A stretch of 64,000 bases of DNA from Rhizophagus irregularis (lineage: Eukaryota; Glomeromycota; Glomeromycetes; Glomerales; Glomeraceae), in assembly GCF_026210795.1 (NCBI RefSeq), contig NC_089432.1:5022001-5086000 (forward strand). Direction: 5' to 3'. The notes beneath the pieces are model-generated. The model was not told the DNA's origin. It made no database searches and was given only the letters and a program-made list of their open reading frames with translations. Shown here in pieces: positions 47,127-59,716 of this stretch (its first letter is position 1; each line of letters opens with the position of its first letter). The translations under genes and the position numbers were made by a program.

Positions 47127-48687
47127 TGGAATTGATTCAAAATAAAGCTTATATTTACGTCTTGTGACTTCCTAGAAGCTTTCCATTACTATTTAATATT
47201 GAGATACAGAAAGCATAAAGAGATTACAATTTTTTTTTTCACTTGACTCCCAACCCGCTAATATTGATAAAAACTGGTCACCCGTGTAATGCCAAAACTT
47301 TAATCCTCGAAAGGAGACTCGTGCCGAAGCCCGGGTAAAGTAATGGTATTTGCTACCCAAATGTGGCTGGCAAATGAGCAGGACACGTGTGACGTCGATT
47401 TTGACAAGAGATTCTTCATTAATTTACGAATTATGGAGTTGAAATAAACTGATAAGTTATCAGAAAATTACTGTAAATCTTTCCATAGATATTTGAATAA
47501 TCTTATAATCTGAAAAAATTAAAGTCTGACCACCGCTTGATGATAACTCATCATAACTGGCTTTCGATAAAACTCGACACTATCCTTTCACGTTTAACAA
47601 ATCTATTGATATAAACTTACAAAATTTTTACCATGATTACAGCGCGATAGTAAATAATCAAAAAGTTTGCTCTTTAATAATTTGGAATCATGAAAATTTT
47701 AGGTAGATCGATCCATGTAATTCCACATGGAATTCCATAAATCCTACGAGGATGAAAATACACCGTGTTCTGTCACAGGGTATATGTGGATTTTTTGCAA
47801 AAAAGAATGTTACCTATTTTACTACCTTTTAGTATGATATTGATGAAATCGAGATAGAAGAAGCAATTTATTTCATTTATCTAACGAATCGAATTATTAT
47901 TTTTTTTTCCTCAAAAAAAAAAAAAAAATTTGGTCTAGTCATTTCAGTGTTCGGAAATGATCTGGTTATTTGACCATTTAAATGGTTTATGAAATCATTC
48001 GTCATTATTCATAATCCATTTGGTCATTTCAATCATTTGATAATACTTATCACATAAATAATCATGTGACTATAATTAAAAAATAATGAATGTAGTGTAG
48101 GCAAAAATCATAATGCTGGCCAAAATTCAATGACCAAGGTCAATTGTCATTTGTCATTTGAATCATTTGGTCATTTCAAGTCATTTGCTGAACACTGAGT
48201 CATTTGTTTTTTAACAACTAAAAAAAACCCAAAAAAAAACACGCAAAATTTTCAAAACATTTTAATAAGACTTAATCGTGCGGTCTCTAATTTTTTCAGC
48301 ATCCTAATACGTATTAAATTTTACCATAATTAACCTTTTAGTTCTATTATTAAAATAATTCTTCCAAACGTTTATTCCCGTTAATAGATATTCTATTTCG
48401 TAATTGGGAATCATTATGATGGGTCGTGATGTATTAATTCAACGAACCTTCACTATATCTCGTTATCTATTGAATTGTACATTTATTTTATTGTTTCTTA
48501 TTAAAAACAGATAAATGCACGAAACGTGGGAAAAGAAAACAAATTGTAATTCACAGTCTATGATTAAAATCCAAATCAAAAAAAAAAAAGTATAAAAAAA
48601 TGTTCCAAAAAAAAAAAATCCATAAAGACCAAATGACCAAAAAAACAAAAGAAAAATAAAATCTTCTTAAAATGAAGAATAAAATGA

Positions 48688-51600
48688 TTAAGTATCTTTA
48701 GTGTCTACAGTATCTACATACTTCCAACCTCTTAATGTTTCTTTATCTTCTACCAATTGCCATGTTTTCCAATAATGTGAATCAAGTTTCATTGTTACAA
48801 CGTCTGTAACATCATTACTATTAATAATTTTTATACGTACATATCCACCATTATCATCATCTTCTTCTTCAACTGTTTCTTTCATTTCGTTCTCATATGC
48901 ATGTATTGCCTCTATAAATGTATCTAAATCTTTCACTTTCCTTTCTTGTATTTCAACAATCCAAACTCCTGGTACTAAAGAAACGTATGCTGGTGAACCA
49001 CATATCGTATGTGATACGTATACGCCCACTGGCACATTTTTAACTTGTTCCAACACCGCCTTATATGGTTCTTGTATAAGTGCACCTGACCATCCTACAA
49101 TTCGCGTTGTCTCTTTTCCATTGCATGGTGTTGTTGCTATTTTAAAATTCTTTTCTTCTCTATCACGTAATATTAGCTAAAATAAAAATAAATTGATGAA
49201 TTTTAAATTTTAATTATGAAAATAAAAAAAAAAAATTCATAAATACAAAACAATATATTTTCGAAACGAAAAATTATAATAATATTTACCAGATCAACTT
49301 CTTTTGAATAATATATAGCTGCGGGTAAATCAGCCATTTTTGTTATAATTTTATCATTAATCGTTAAAACAATATCTCCTACTTTTAATAATTTTCCTGC
49401 AGGACTTGCTGAATCAAGTATATTTATTATACTTAATAAATTATGTCTTGAATTTTTTGATGATTCAATTTTTTTAACCCAATCATCCGATAATCCATAA
49501 TTTTTTGCTTCTACTAATCTTATTGTTCTAAATTCTACATCAAGATTATATAATATTGGTTCTTCACCATTTTTAAGTGATATCATAGTCGGTTTAATTA
49601 AAGATATTGGAAATCCTTTTATAAATGAAATTTCTTCCCAATTATCATTTTGTGAAGAATAAGTTAACCATAACCCTTGTACTTTTCCATCTTCTTCGCA
49701 TAACACACCACCTAATCCAAAGAATAAAAATAATTAATTAAATAATTAAACAAAAATATAACTTATTATATAAATACCTAATAAATCTATCGGATAATCC
49801 ACTCTAATTTCATCAACATTCATAGCTCTCCATCTTGGAGGACTACATTTTTTTGTGATAACATCTTTAATATTCATTACGGCGGTTTTCTTAATTGTAG
49901 GTTTATGATTCTCATAAATTCCTATAGAATAAACCTCATCACCTTGTTCTAAATCCTTATCACTTAATTCAATCGCTCTGATAGGAGTATTCTCCAATAA
50001 TGTTTTGTCATATGTAATGAATGCACAATTATATATTGGGTGAAGATAAACTAATTTTCCAGGTATCATAATACTATTAGCAAAAGTAATAAAAATATCG
50101 CCAATATTAACTGGTACTGTATATCGATCACATACAATTAAAGGTGGTTCAGTAGATACTATCAACCCCGTACCATTAGACTATTATAACATCACATTAT
50201 TTAAAAAAAAAAAAAAAAAATGGTTAACAAATCAAAAAAAGAAAAATAATATTGATTTTTGATCATTTACCTCTAAATACCTTAATCCATCAACATTATG
50301 CGGGAAAAAACAATTAATAAAAACAAATGAAGGCCAAATTTTTCCAACAGGTTGTAATAGTTCATTAAAAGTTTGAAATTGTGCTGTAACAGGTTCATAT
50401 GATTGAATGGATACAGGAGGTGGCATTTTCTCATAATTCCATAACCCATTAGTATCTTCATTAAAGCAATTATTTTTTATTTGTCAGATATAACATCCAA
50501 AAAGGGAATGTGGATTTTTAAATAGACATACCATCACGGATAGCTACTTGAAATTTATTCCAATGTCGATCTATAAATGCGATCTCAACCATTTCCTTAT
50601 GAATATTTTGTAAATGATAAAATTTTAATGGTACTCTAGCACCATCAGGTAAAGTTTTCACAGCTTCAATAAATGCGTCCAAATTTGGTGTGGGAATATT
50701 ATTAATACTAATAAGTATATATCCATTTGTGGCTACATATGTACCTCCAACAGGTTGTGAATAAGAATGAGCGAGCTGATATGATAATTCATTAACAATC
50801 TCACCGCTAACCTCAACAAAACGATTTGGTGTTATGGAATGAAGATCCTGAATTTTTATACTAACATCCATCTGAGTTTTACCACGACATATTGTTAATT
50901 CTATATTCTCACCAACTGAATCATCAATTATTGAAAATAAATGTGTAAAATTGGTTATAATATTTTTATTTGCACAAATAACAATATCACCGGGTACAAG
51001 CAACCCATCAGCCGGTCCTTTTGGTAGGACAATACGAACGACCAATAAACCAGTTTCTTCTGGAAATTTTTCTCGAATTTCTTGTTCAATATTTGCCTTA
51101 AGACCCAAATGTCGAAGTTCATCATAAGGTGTATATTCAAATTCTGTTTGTAAAGTTCCACGAGGAACTTGTTTCCCTTCTTGAAGATATTTAAGCGCTC
51201 TTTTTACTCTATCTAAAGGAAGATAAAAACTGGATGATGCTATGCTTTCGCCGCCTGCGTTGAGAGCAACGGCGTTACCTTCAATATCAATTACAGGACT
51301 ACCTGATGATCCACCACTAGTTCCAGATGCTGCTTGAAAATAAAATGTATTAAAATCATTATATTCTCCAATACCATATTCTGGAGCTCTAATTAAAATT
51401 AATTATCGGTATAAAAAAAAACTAATTTCGTTAATGATGATGATGATAAAAATATTTATCAACTAAACTTGCCTTCTATCAAGTCTTGCTAAAGTACCAG
51501 ATAAAATTGATAAAATTTCTCCATTATCATTTCCAGCAACTCTTATTTCTATCCCTATTTTAGCCTTTTCTGGACTAAGTGGAATTTGTTCTAATTCCAT

Positions 51601-52139
51601 GAATTTAATTTTAGATGGATCAAATCTAAAAAATCCAAAATCATGTACTGGATCACGATAAATTGGTTGTAATTCTACTTCTTCATAATCTCTAAAAACA
51701 GCTTGAGCAACGATGGGCCCCGGAGACACAACGTGACGATTTGATAAAATAATTCCTCTCTCTTTATCAACAACAAATCCTGTTGCCGAATATCCGCCTA
51801 AAAAAAAAAAAATAATTCATTAAAAATAATTCTCATTTTTTTTAAAAAAAAAAAAATTAATTAATTACCAGATGGTTCGGTATCAAAGGTTCTCACATGA
51901 TTGGCCTTAATAGATACGATGGCTTTTATAGCTTTTTCCAATGTGGTTTCCCAAGAAGGTGCTTCAGTTGATTTTTGTACACTTCCACGTAATTTTATTT
52001 TTCTCAATGTTTTAAAATTCAACATTTTCTTCAGCGCAATCTTCTGTGATCTCGGATTATCATGATGTATTTCATTATCACTCATTTGTTCACGGGTTGT
52101 CGCAGTTGGAGGATTTGATTTAAAATTTTCAAAGGACAT
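48688..52139 (-). CDS. NMA111: Nma111/HtrA-like serine protease (7 exons, 983 aa)
   Basis: Minus-strand exons: 52139-51869, 51797-51473, 51388-50532, 50455-50271, 50180-49778, 49711-49290 and 49176-48688; the joined frame is open to TAA at 48688. Length fits yeast Nma111 (about 1000 aa). Residues about 70-290 are a trypsin-like HtrA domain with the triad His112 (SNRHVV), Asp143 (PVHDFGFF) and Ser227 ([11 protein letters not shown]). PDZ-like segments follow ([31 protein letters not shown]), then a second, degenerate protease-like half (about 550-800) and further PDZ-like repeats ([33 protein letters not shown]). The basic patch [20 protein letters not shown] at the N-terminus could serve nuclear import. 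In yeast the family is a nuclear protease linked to apoptosis and lipid homeostasis. Intron 2 uses a GC donor (GCAAGT). Confidence 0.93.
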
Positions 52140-54697
52140 GAGATATTAATTAAATGTTGAACAAACAATTTTATTAAGTAATCAAAAAAAAAAAACTTCT
52201 TTCAAAAAGTCGATATCAAGATTTATTATTTTTGATAAAATGAATGAAAGAAAAAGGAAAGAAATAAAAAAAAAGTAACAAATAAATTTATGATATTACT
52301 TTGTCCTATTTTCTTTCAAAATAGTATTATTCTATAGTTTATTTACTGATCAGAAGTGCATAAATGCAATAAATGCAGTATTTATATAGATTTATATCTA
52401 GGATCTACGTAAAAAGTTCAATCACTTGACCTTTTGTACCCCTGATGAGTTTAACAAGAATAATTAATCAAGTGATCAACTTATTCCAAAATTAGTAAAA
52501 GTAATAAGCAGATTAAAATGTAACAACATAATAAAATTTGCATAAAACAAACAAAGAACCTTAAGACCCTTGTGAAAGCTTCCATAATTAGTTAATATGA
52601 ATGGATTATTTTTACGTAAATAATGTACTCACAAATAAATTGTAATACTGGAATATAAATATTATTTTATATTCCATTAATATTCTAGACGGCGGATTGA
52701 CAATGGATGAGTCGTACAAATTACGTTTACTGCCAATGCGACTTGTAGAATGAGTTTCCTTTTTTACTTTAAACTTATAGTAAATGGTTAGGAATGGTTA
52801 ATAAATTAAATGATCACAAATATATCACAAAAAAGGGAGATTGTATGATGATAGAAATACAGTATTTAAAAAAAAAGTTTGATCCAATTTGTTGTCATTT
52901 GCAAAAAAACTTTCTCATCCAATTTTTTGTCAATTCAAAAAAACTAAAATTCGAGAAAAAGTTGTAAAATATGGCAAATTAATATTGTAAATTATTATTA
53001 AAGAGATTTTTTGGTAACTTATAAGCCATTTATATTTATTAACGTTCCGATATAAAAATTAAATAATAAACGAAACGTTTAAAACGGTTCAAACGTTTCG
53101 TTGAATGGCCATTATGATACAATTAAAATGTTCGAAACAAGTAGAATTTCGAACTGAATTTATTTTAACTTACTAATATATCCAACTTTCCTTCGTTTCC
53201 TTCATATTATTTGATAAAACGAAGGAATCAAACCTTCGGTTTTTGGATTTATTATATCCGGTTCGTTCGTTTTATTTGAATTTTAATTCGAATTGGGGGA
53301 ACCGGATTTTAATCCTAAGGTCGAATAACGATTCCAACCTTTAGGAACAAATCTTTCTAATTCAATATTTTGGTAAAAACGCAACAAATAATAAAATGGA
53401 ATCTAATGATTTAATGATTCTGGTTAAATAATTTAAGTTACTAACAGAAAAGCATTGATAATAGTAATAATAATAGGACACGAAATATATAATATAAAGG
53501 TCAGGAAGCCAAAAAATTTTAACTACACATTCAAGGAACTGAAAATTTTCATGATTTTTTTGGCTGGTTACCGTACGCAAACTCAAACTTAACCTTTTTA
53601 TGTATATTTCGAGGTTTTATAAAAATAAATAATCTTAATGCCAATAACAATAGAGCTTTTCAGGGCTTCGCTTCAGAGGAAATTCGCTAGCGGCATATTG
53701 ATAGAAGTGAAACTTAAATTCAAAATGATCAACATATAAAAGTAATGACATACGAAATCTTTTGTTTATATAACATGGTTTCAGTTTATTTCGCGTCATA
53801 CTCAATATTAGTTATTTTTAATAATTTATGAACATTAAAAATAATGATGTATCTGAAACATACAACTTAAAAGGGGTTTAAGTTCCTGCTTTTATAAAAA
53901 AAAAAGATGGAATTTAAATTTTATTAAACTATGCAAAATGCAGTTAATGCAGTTAATGCCAAAACAAATAAAATAGTTTGTTTCTCATTAGTAAATAATT
54001 AGTAATAAGTCATAACAGTGTCACGAGTCACGATAAAATTTTAGATAAACAATATTCTCAAGGAAACTGGTTAAACTTTGTTATTTACTTTTATGAGAAA
54101 CTAACTATCTGGCAATAACAAAAAAATTTTATAGAAAAGTTGCTGAGATTATTGAATTATTAATGTTGTATATAAAGTATAGTAATTATTAATAAAAAGT
54201 ACGATGCAAAAAAATTAGTGTCGTGAAATATTGATGATATTGGTTTCGCGAGAAAATATTGGCGGACCTGCAGTGGGGACTGTGACAAAAAGAATGATTA
54301 AAAAACAATATAATAAGTCGCATAAACCCCTGAACTACATGTTGTATCCAAGGGATGGCTCATGTTATTCCAGATATAAGATATAACGACCGAAACTCCC
54401 CGAAGGTCGTAATTTTTAATTCGATTTCAAACATTTTAAGTTTTAATTTCAATGTAAGTTAGTTTAGTATTTCGAATGACATAGTGGTCTAACAATTGTG
54501 TATGCAAATTTATCCATGTGAGTTACTAGGAAACACAACATTGCCAATAAAAAAAAGACAAAATCCGGGGAATAATGCTAGAATAGTAGCAATAGTAAGC
54601 GATGAGATTGGATAGATCTCACGATTGCAAGGCTAAGCCTTCTCCAGAGTTAGTTAGTGCACTAGCGGACGTTACATCTGTATTTACAACGCCAATA
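52140..54697. other. Intergenic block upstream of NMA111
   Basis: The first few hundred bases hold the NMA111 promoter on the minus strand; no element was recognised. A perfect 12-base-arm palindrome lies at 53069-53102 (AACGAAACGTTT...AAACGTTTCGTT). The open frames at 53362-53586 and 54602-54799 are not supported. Confidence 0.35.
53069..53102. repeat. Perfect inverted repeat
   Basis: Twelve-base arms AACGAAACGTTT and AAACGTTTCGTT flank the loop AAAACGGTTC. It could form a hairpin. No T-run follows in a way that suggests a terminator. Confidence 0.5.
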
Positions 54698-54889
54698 GCC
54701 CTGTTCAATTTCGGTCAATTGCATTTTTCGGCCATATGCAAAATAAACTATCCTATTAGTGAAACACGTTCGACCGAAATAAAACCACAATTTTTATGAG
54801 TCAAAAGGACAAATGTTTCATGTTTTACGCAAAAAAATTAGACAAATCAACCTGGCCAAAAAATGCAATCGACCGGGATTGCACAGGGC
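54698..54889. mobile_element. 192-bp TIR element with TA target duplication
   Basis: The left end GCCCTGTTCAATTTCGGTCA and the reverse complement of the right end (GCCCTGTGCAATCCCGGTCG) continue as ATTGCATTTTT.GGCCA, giving inverted repeats of about 38 bases. TA flanks both sides (54696-54697 and 54890-54891). Non-autonomous; Tc1/mariner-type by target site. Confidence 0.65.
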
Positions 54890-55717
54890 TAACATGCATG
54901 TTTTTTCTAAATAGGGGTTTATGAAAGTTCGCTGTAGATTTGACATACATTACTGATTTTGTGACATGGAGGTACAGTTTTAATCACTAATAATGGGTAC
55001 ATTAATTGGATTGGTCGTTGAATTGAATGGGATTGGATTCTTGTACAATCCACAATCCAATCCATATTCACAAAAGATCGACAGCATAGAACCCTGAATA
55101 ATTAAAATAAGTCCAATTGAATCTATAGGATCAACTCTATTAATCCATCAATAAATATTGAATTGTCGATCAATACAAATCCAATCCGATAGAACAAATG
55201 CTTTTTTTTTAAAAAAAAAATTTCATCATAACGCTCACCAGGGGTAAAAATCACAAGGGTAAAATCACCCCAGTATTCACCTTTATCATATCTGATATTA
55301 CATAATTTATATTTATTATATTAAAGTTTAAATTTTTTCATCAGTTTAGAAAAAACAAAAAAACTAAAAAAAATCTAAAAATTTTTATACAGTACATTAT
55401 GTAAATTAAGGTGAAATTTATCTTTAGTGAATTTCACCATATAATATTGGAAATTTTATGTAAATCAAGGTGAAATTCACCTTTATTAAAATTTTACCAA
55501 AATTTTATCTCTTAATAAATATTTATATAAATTAGGGTAAAATTAACCTCTGGTGAATGTAAAATTAATTCTTCAAATAAATATTGGTTTTTAAAAAAAT
55601 TTTTTATGTTTTACAGTATAATGGAAGAAATTTATGATAATTCTTTTTCTTATATATCTGATTATTCTGATATCTCAGATACAAGATTTCTGTTAATTTA
55701 TGAGTATTGTAAGAATA
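54890..55717. other. Spacer with GGTAAAATCACC-type motifs
   Basis: No gene is seen. 55230-55560 has repeated AGGGTAAAATCACC and AGGTGAAATT motifs in both orientations, similar in style to 17340-17665. Probably a decayed element family. Confidence 0.35.
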
Positions 55718-55897
55718 CAGTCAAACCTTTATATAACGATATGTCGGGACATATATGTATAAAATTTTTAGAAAATATCAAAGTTATACCGATATTTATA
55801 TGTCTTCACATATAGTAGGAAAATAAAATTTTATCGGTATATCAAGTTTTTGATAGTATATCGGTATATCGAATATCGGTATATCGAGGTTAGACTG
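55718..55897. mobile_element. 180-bp pogo-like MITE
   Basis: The left end CAGTCAAACCTTTATATAAC and the reverse complement of the right end (CAGTCTAACCTCGATATACC) are inverted repeats of the CAGTC-AACCTCGATATA type seen in pogo/Tigger elements. TA flanks both sides (55716-55717 and 55898-55899). Internal copies of TCGGTATATCGA point to nested end duplication. Confidence 0.65.
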
Positions 55898-56280
55898 TAT
55901 ACAGTATATATATATAAATTCATTTTAAAATAATATATTTTATTATTTAACCAGAAAGCTCTCAAACACTATTGACAATAATTATGGTTCTAAGAGTTCT
56001 AAGATAATTTGTTTTCCATTGAACATTCAATATGACGACATCAGTTGAGGATTTGCCGATAATATGGGAAATAAAATAAATTTAACCAAATGTACCATAT
56101 AGAACTGAATAAAATACCTTATTTAAAAGATTGAATTATACCCGGGTATTTTGTATGGAACATGAAAAATTGGTTGGAATTAGTCTAATTTACCAGAATT
56201 AAAAATTTTTTAACCACATATTATACCCGGGGTATATTATAATGGATAGTCAGTGCTATACGGTATTTGAAGGTTATGCC

Positions 56281-56844
56281 TTACGGTGTCCAGTCCGATG
56301 ATCTTCCTGAGTCCAGTCATGTTAACTTTTAGCACAGTCATGTGAATTTGGGTCCGGATCATCGGACCTTGCGGTCCAGTAGTGATTCACTTAAAATTAC
56401 TTGGGTATAGAGCTTGATCTACACAAATTTTTTTTTTTTACCGTTCGCTTTATAATGAGAGTTATTATAAAAAAATTTTTTTACTATTAAATATTTAATG
56501 AGATAATGGTTTTAGTAATGATATAGTATAAATTGCTAGGAACCTCTTGCTTCAATAATAATTTAAGAAGCAATTAATTTTTGTTAAAGTTTTTAATCAT
56601 TTTATTGTATAAAAAATGTTTATTTAAATCTAAACTAATAATTATTAAATACAAGAAAAAAAATAAAATGCAGATCGGTCATGTAAATTTAGTTCGGTCC
56701 GATTGATCAAATCACAGGACTTAGCACAGTTAATTCAGTCCGATGGTAGCGAAGTCCGATCAAAGGTCTGCATCAAAATTCACATGACTGTGCTAAAAAT
56801 TTACATGACTGGACTCTGAAAAATCATCGGACCGGACTCAGTAA
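56281..56844. mobile_element. 564-bp non-autonomous element with long terminal inverted repeats
   Basis: Inverted repeats of about 80 bases: left CCAGTCCGATGATCTTCCTG, then AGTCCAGTCATGT and TAGCACAGTCATGTGAATTT; right in reverse complement CCGGTCCGATGATTTTTCAG, then AGTCCAGTCATGT and TAGCACAGTCATGTGAATTT. More GTCCGAT motifs lie inside each arm. The centre (about 56400-56680) is AT-rich without coding. Target duplication not resolved. Confidence 0.65.
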
Positions 56845-57123
56845 AGATATTTGATATACACAGTATATACTGAAAGGACAATAATTTTATGAATTTATGA
56901 TGTGTAAAATATTTATATGGCTCTTGTTATTCTAATAATGAATATCCATTATATCAATTAGCATAATGTCTTTATTGACGATAATGACTATCCGAAAAAT
57001 CATGATTAAAAGAATTCTTATATCAAAATTTGCAAAATACTTTTAATATAATAGCATTAATAAATATTACCCTGTATAATAAATTATTTTTTAATTTCAT
57101 TATGTTATATTAATTAAGATATG

Positions 57124-57577
57124 TAGGGATGGCAAAAAACATGTTTTAAAACAATTTTGGCGTTTTAAAACATGTTTTAAACAAGTTTTAAAACATTAAG
57201 AACTTTACTCTTTACTACGTAATACATATTTGCAATAAAAATTTAAGCATTTTATTATATAAATATATACTAATTTTAAATCTTCTGGAAGATTTTACAT
57301 TTCATCAATGATCTTTTAATCGATCAATTAAATCAATAATGCCATTTCCACAACAATTACACTTTTAACGAGGTGTTTTTCGACCACGTCCATCAACTTC
57401 TGTAACTTTTTCAAAGTGCTTACAGACGTCTTCTGATGGTGGTCTTTCCACGAGAAATAATTTTAATACGCAATAATCATACCGATCAATGTTTTAAACA
57501 AAAAAAAAGTTTTAAAACAATAAAAAACTGATTAAATTGTTTTAAAACATCTTGTTTTAAATCACGTGCCATCCCTA
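57124..57577. mobile_element. hAT-like deletion derivative carrying a BED zinc-finger remnant
   Basis: Both ends are TAGGGATGGCA inverted (right end TGCCATCCCTA). Subterminal GTTTTAAAACA motifs repeat on both sides. Flanks AAGATATG and GATATATG fit a diverged 8-bp target duplication. On the minus strand about 57445-57300 encodes PPSEDVCKHFEKVTEVDGRG, a stop, then KCNCCGNGIIDLIDRLKDH, matching the pattern of a BED-type zinc finger (aromatic, C-x2-C, later L-x-x-H). The rest of the transposase is missing. Confidence 0.6.
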
Positions 57578-58686
57578 GATATATGCAATTTGCATGATGA
57601 AAAATTTTTATTTACTAGACATTGATCACGTTTGATTGATCACGTGTAATCGAATTGGTTGGCTAAATGTCACGTGTCTATAGATCATTACTAATTTTTG
57701 ATAATTTTGACCCGAATTATGTTTGATCGCAGTTGATGGTACGATTAAATCCGCTGCTTTCCTACTTTAAATTAAGTTTTGTCCTTTCCTAAATTGTAAT
57801 TACGGTAGACAAATAAATATATTAACATACATTAATTATTGTTCTATCAGGTAGATTTAAATGGGTGGAATTGTTAATATGTACTATGTAGAGTGTAGAC
57901 TGTATGTTTAGAGGTTGTTGGTGCAAGAGATGGATTCTTCATGTTTCTAAACGTGACAAAGAATCGTCACATTGTAAAATGTAAAGGCGGGTAATTAATT
58001 AACCCATCACAAGTATTGGATACGCAGGGTTCGCGTTTATAAAATTTATCGAGATATCAGATATTAATCACGTGATAATCGTGATAATTTAAAAATTTGA
58101 TACAATTAGTAAAGAATTAGCACAAAATGTTTTCTTTAATATTTCAATGGTATTTGCTTGTTACCATGAATGAATTTTATTTTTTTGGATAAATGATAAC
58201 CTGATATTTGTATAAATTTTATATTCATTCATATAATATATATCATAAATTAATTAAATCACTACCGTACAGCGTTGCTATATGCAGCGTTATACGGTAG
58301 CAAAATAACGAATATTTGAACTCTATTCCAGCAAATATGGTTAAATTTTTTCCAAACTCCCTAACAAAATACTTTATTAAAAAATATTTAAAATAATTAA
58401 AACATGTGCCAAGAAATCAGAATAGATTTTATATAGTACATTACTATATCCCTAGACATACTATAACCTCAAAAGATGTCAATATAAGTTTCATGCTACG
58501 CAAATTTTTATTCTCAAAAGTCAAAATCTTAAATAACAGTAGTAAGTAAAAGTGGAATATCCTACCATTAAATTTTATTAATATTGATAATGTTCAAATA
58601 CATAAATACATTATAAATAAATACAGTATACAATAAAGTAAACACGAAAACAAAAACGACCCTATTAAATCATTCCTTGGGGACTA
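57578..58686. other. Intergenic, no gene seen
   Basis: AT-rich sequence with a 39-base hairpin at 58262-58300 (CTACCGTACAGCGTTGC paired with GCAGCGTTATACGGTAG). Nothing else could be supported. Confidence 0.35.
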
Positions 58687-59555
58687 TTATATGCGGTACA
58701 TTGAATTGTAATGATCAGGTTCCTTAACTTCTTCATGAGTATATTCTGAAATTAAAGATTAAGTCAGTTTAAATATATGTTAAGCTAAGTTTATGAATTA
58801 ATATTAGTAATTACCAGAAAAATTATCTTTGGACGGTACTTCATCTATAGTAGAATCCATGGAATTAGGTAATGAAAACCTGATGAATTGTTCTATGGCG
58901 TCTGTCATGTACAGTTCATAGTGGTTCGACCTATGCACGATACCATCGAGTTGTTTTACTTCTTCGATGAGGATATCCCAGATTTCCGGTTATACTCATC
59001 ATATTCGTCTATATATTTCGCCCAGCATTCCTTGCCTGTGTTATTAACTCTTTCAGTTAGAGATCACTTTCGAAAATTTCGTCATACTCCTTCATAAGAT
59101 TTCAACACAGTCTCATCTGACATCTGTAAGTGAACCATGAGTGTGATGTTAATGAACAGAAAACCGAATAGAGTATAATTGATAAAGGAAGAAGTACGAC
59201 TTAACGTTAATTAACAATTTATTGACTTACTTTAGCGTTGCGGTTGTATTTATTTTGAAATCTACGCAATGTCACAACATTTGTTAAAACGTTGTATTGT
59301 CGAATTACACTAAAATTTTTAATTAACCTTGTGTATTAGTTGCAGCACGCGTTGCAACACTGTATTTGTAATAATACAACCGCTACTCCAACTTACTTTG
59401 ATGCTAGAAATAATTAATAACTATAAATTCAACATTAATACCCTTAATTGTACGGTATATATTAGGATTTATAGAATCTTATCTACTTACTTCTAATCCA
59501 TAGTAGTAATTTGGCTTCTTGACTTGGTTTAGTTCTTTTTGATTCATCGGAGTTG
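58687..59555 (-). pseudogene. Frameshifted hypothetical gene with introns
   Basis: Minus-strand pieces with plausible splice sites: 59555-59491 (SDESKRTKPSQEAK... ending at GTAAGT), 59123-58815 and 58745-58687 (EYTHEEVKEPDHYNSMYRI, stop). The middle exon reads MSDETVLKSYE, EYDEIFESDL, ERVNNTGKECWAKYIDEYDE, then PEIWDILIEEVKQLDG and SNHYELYMTDAIEQFIRFSL, but these lie in shifting frames, so at least three indels break it. The intron between the first two pieces holds a TIR element. Family not recognised; the W-x-x-YI-EYDEY...IWDIL pattern may help a search. Sequencing error rather than decay is possible but unlikely with several shifts. Confidence 0.5.
59236..59389. mobile_element. TIR element in an intron of the frameshifted gene
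   Basis: GTTGCGGTTGTATTTATTTT near the left end and the reverse complement of the right end (GTAGCGGTTGTATTATTACA) are inverted repeats, with further CAACG/CGTTG pairs inside. Boundaries are approximate and no target duplication is resolved. Confidence 0.45.
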
Positions 59556-59716
59556 CTGTGAATTATATGAGTACAATGAATATATTTTTTTTATCCAAGA
59601 ACTCCTTTAAACTAGAATGAATTATTAAATGTAATCAAATAGTTAATGTGGAAAATTATTTTTGCTAAAACTGAGCGTAGGTAATTTAGAAGACGATAAA
59701 GAATGAATACATCCAT

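Larger units (their letters stand above)
45438..48687. other. Intergenic block between membrane protein and NMA111
   Basis: No gene could be supported. 46189-46325 is a TIR element. 46989-47126 holds a 45-codon frame (MEDVVLTACSISNIKNLYQS...). 47280-47420 is a GC-richer patch without recognisable coding. Repeated TCATTTGGTCATTT-like motifs occur at 47940-48210. Confidence 0.35.

Noticed and set aside
47280-47420. GC-richer patch considered as a tRNA or exon
   Set aside because: No cloverleaf, no B-box consensus and no open frame with splice sites could be found.
54602-54799. 65-aa open frame on plus
   Set aside because: It crosses the left boundary of the TIR element at 54698.
55606-55815. 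69-aa open frame starting MFYSIMEEIYDN
   Set aside because: Its second half lies inside the pogo-like MITE and there is no family resemblance or splice context.
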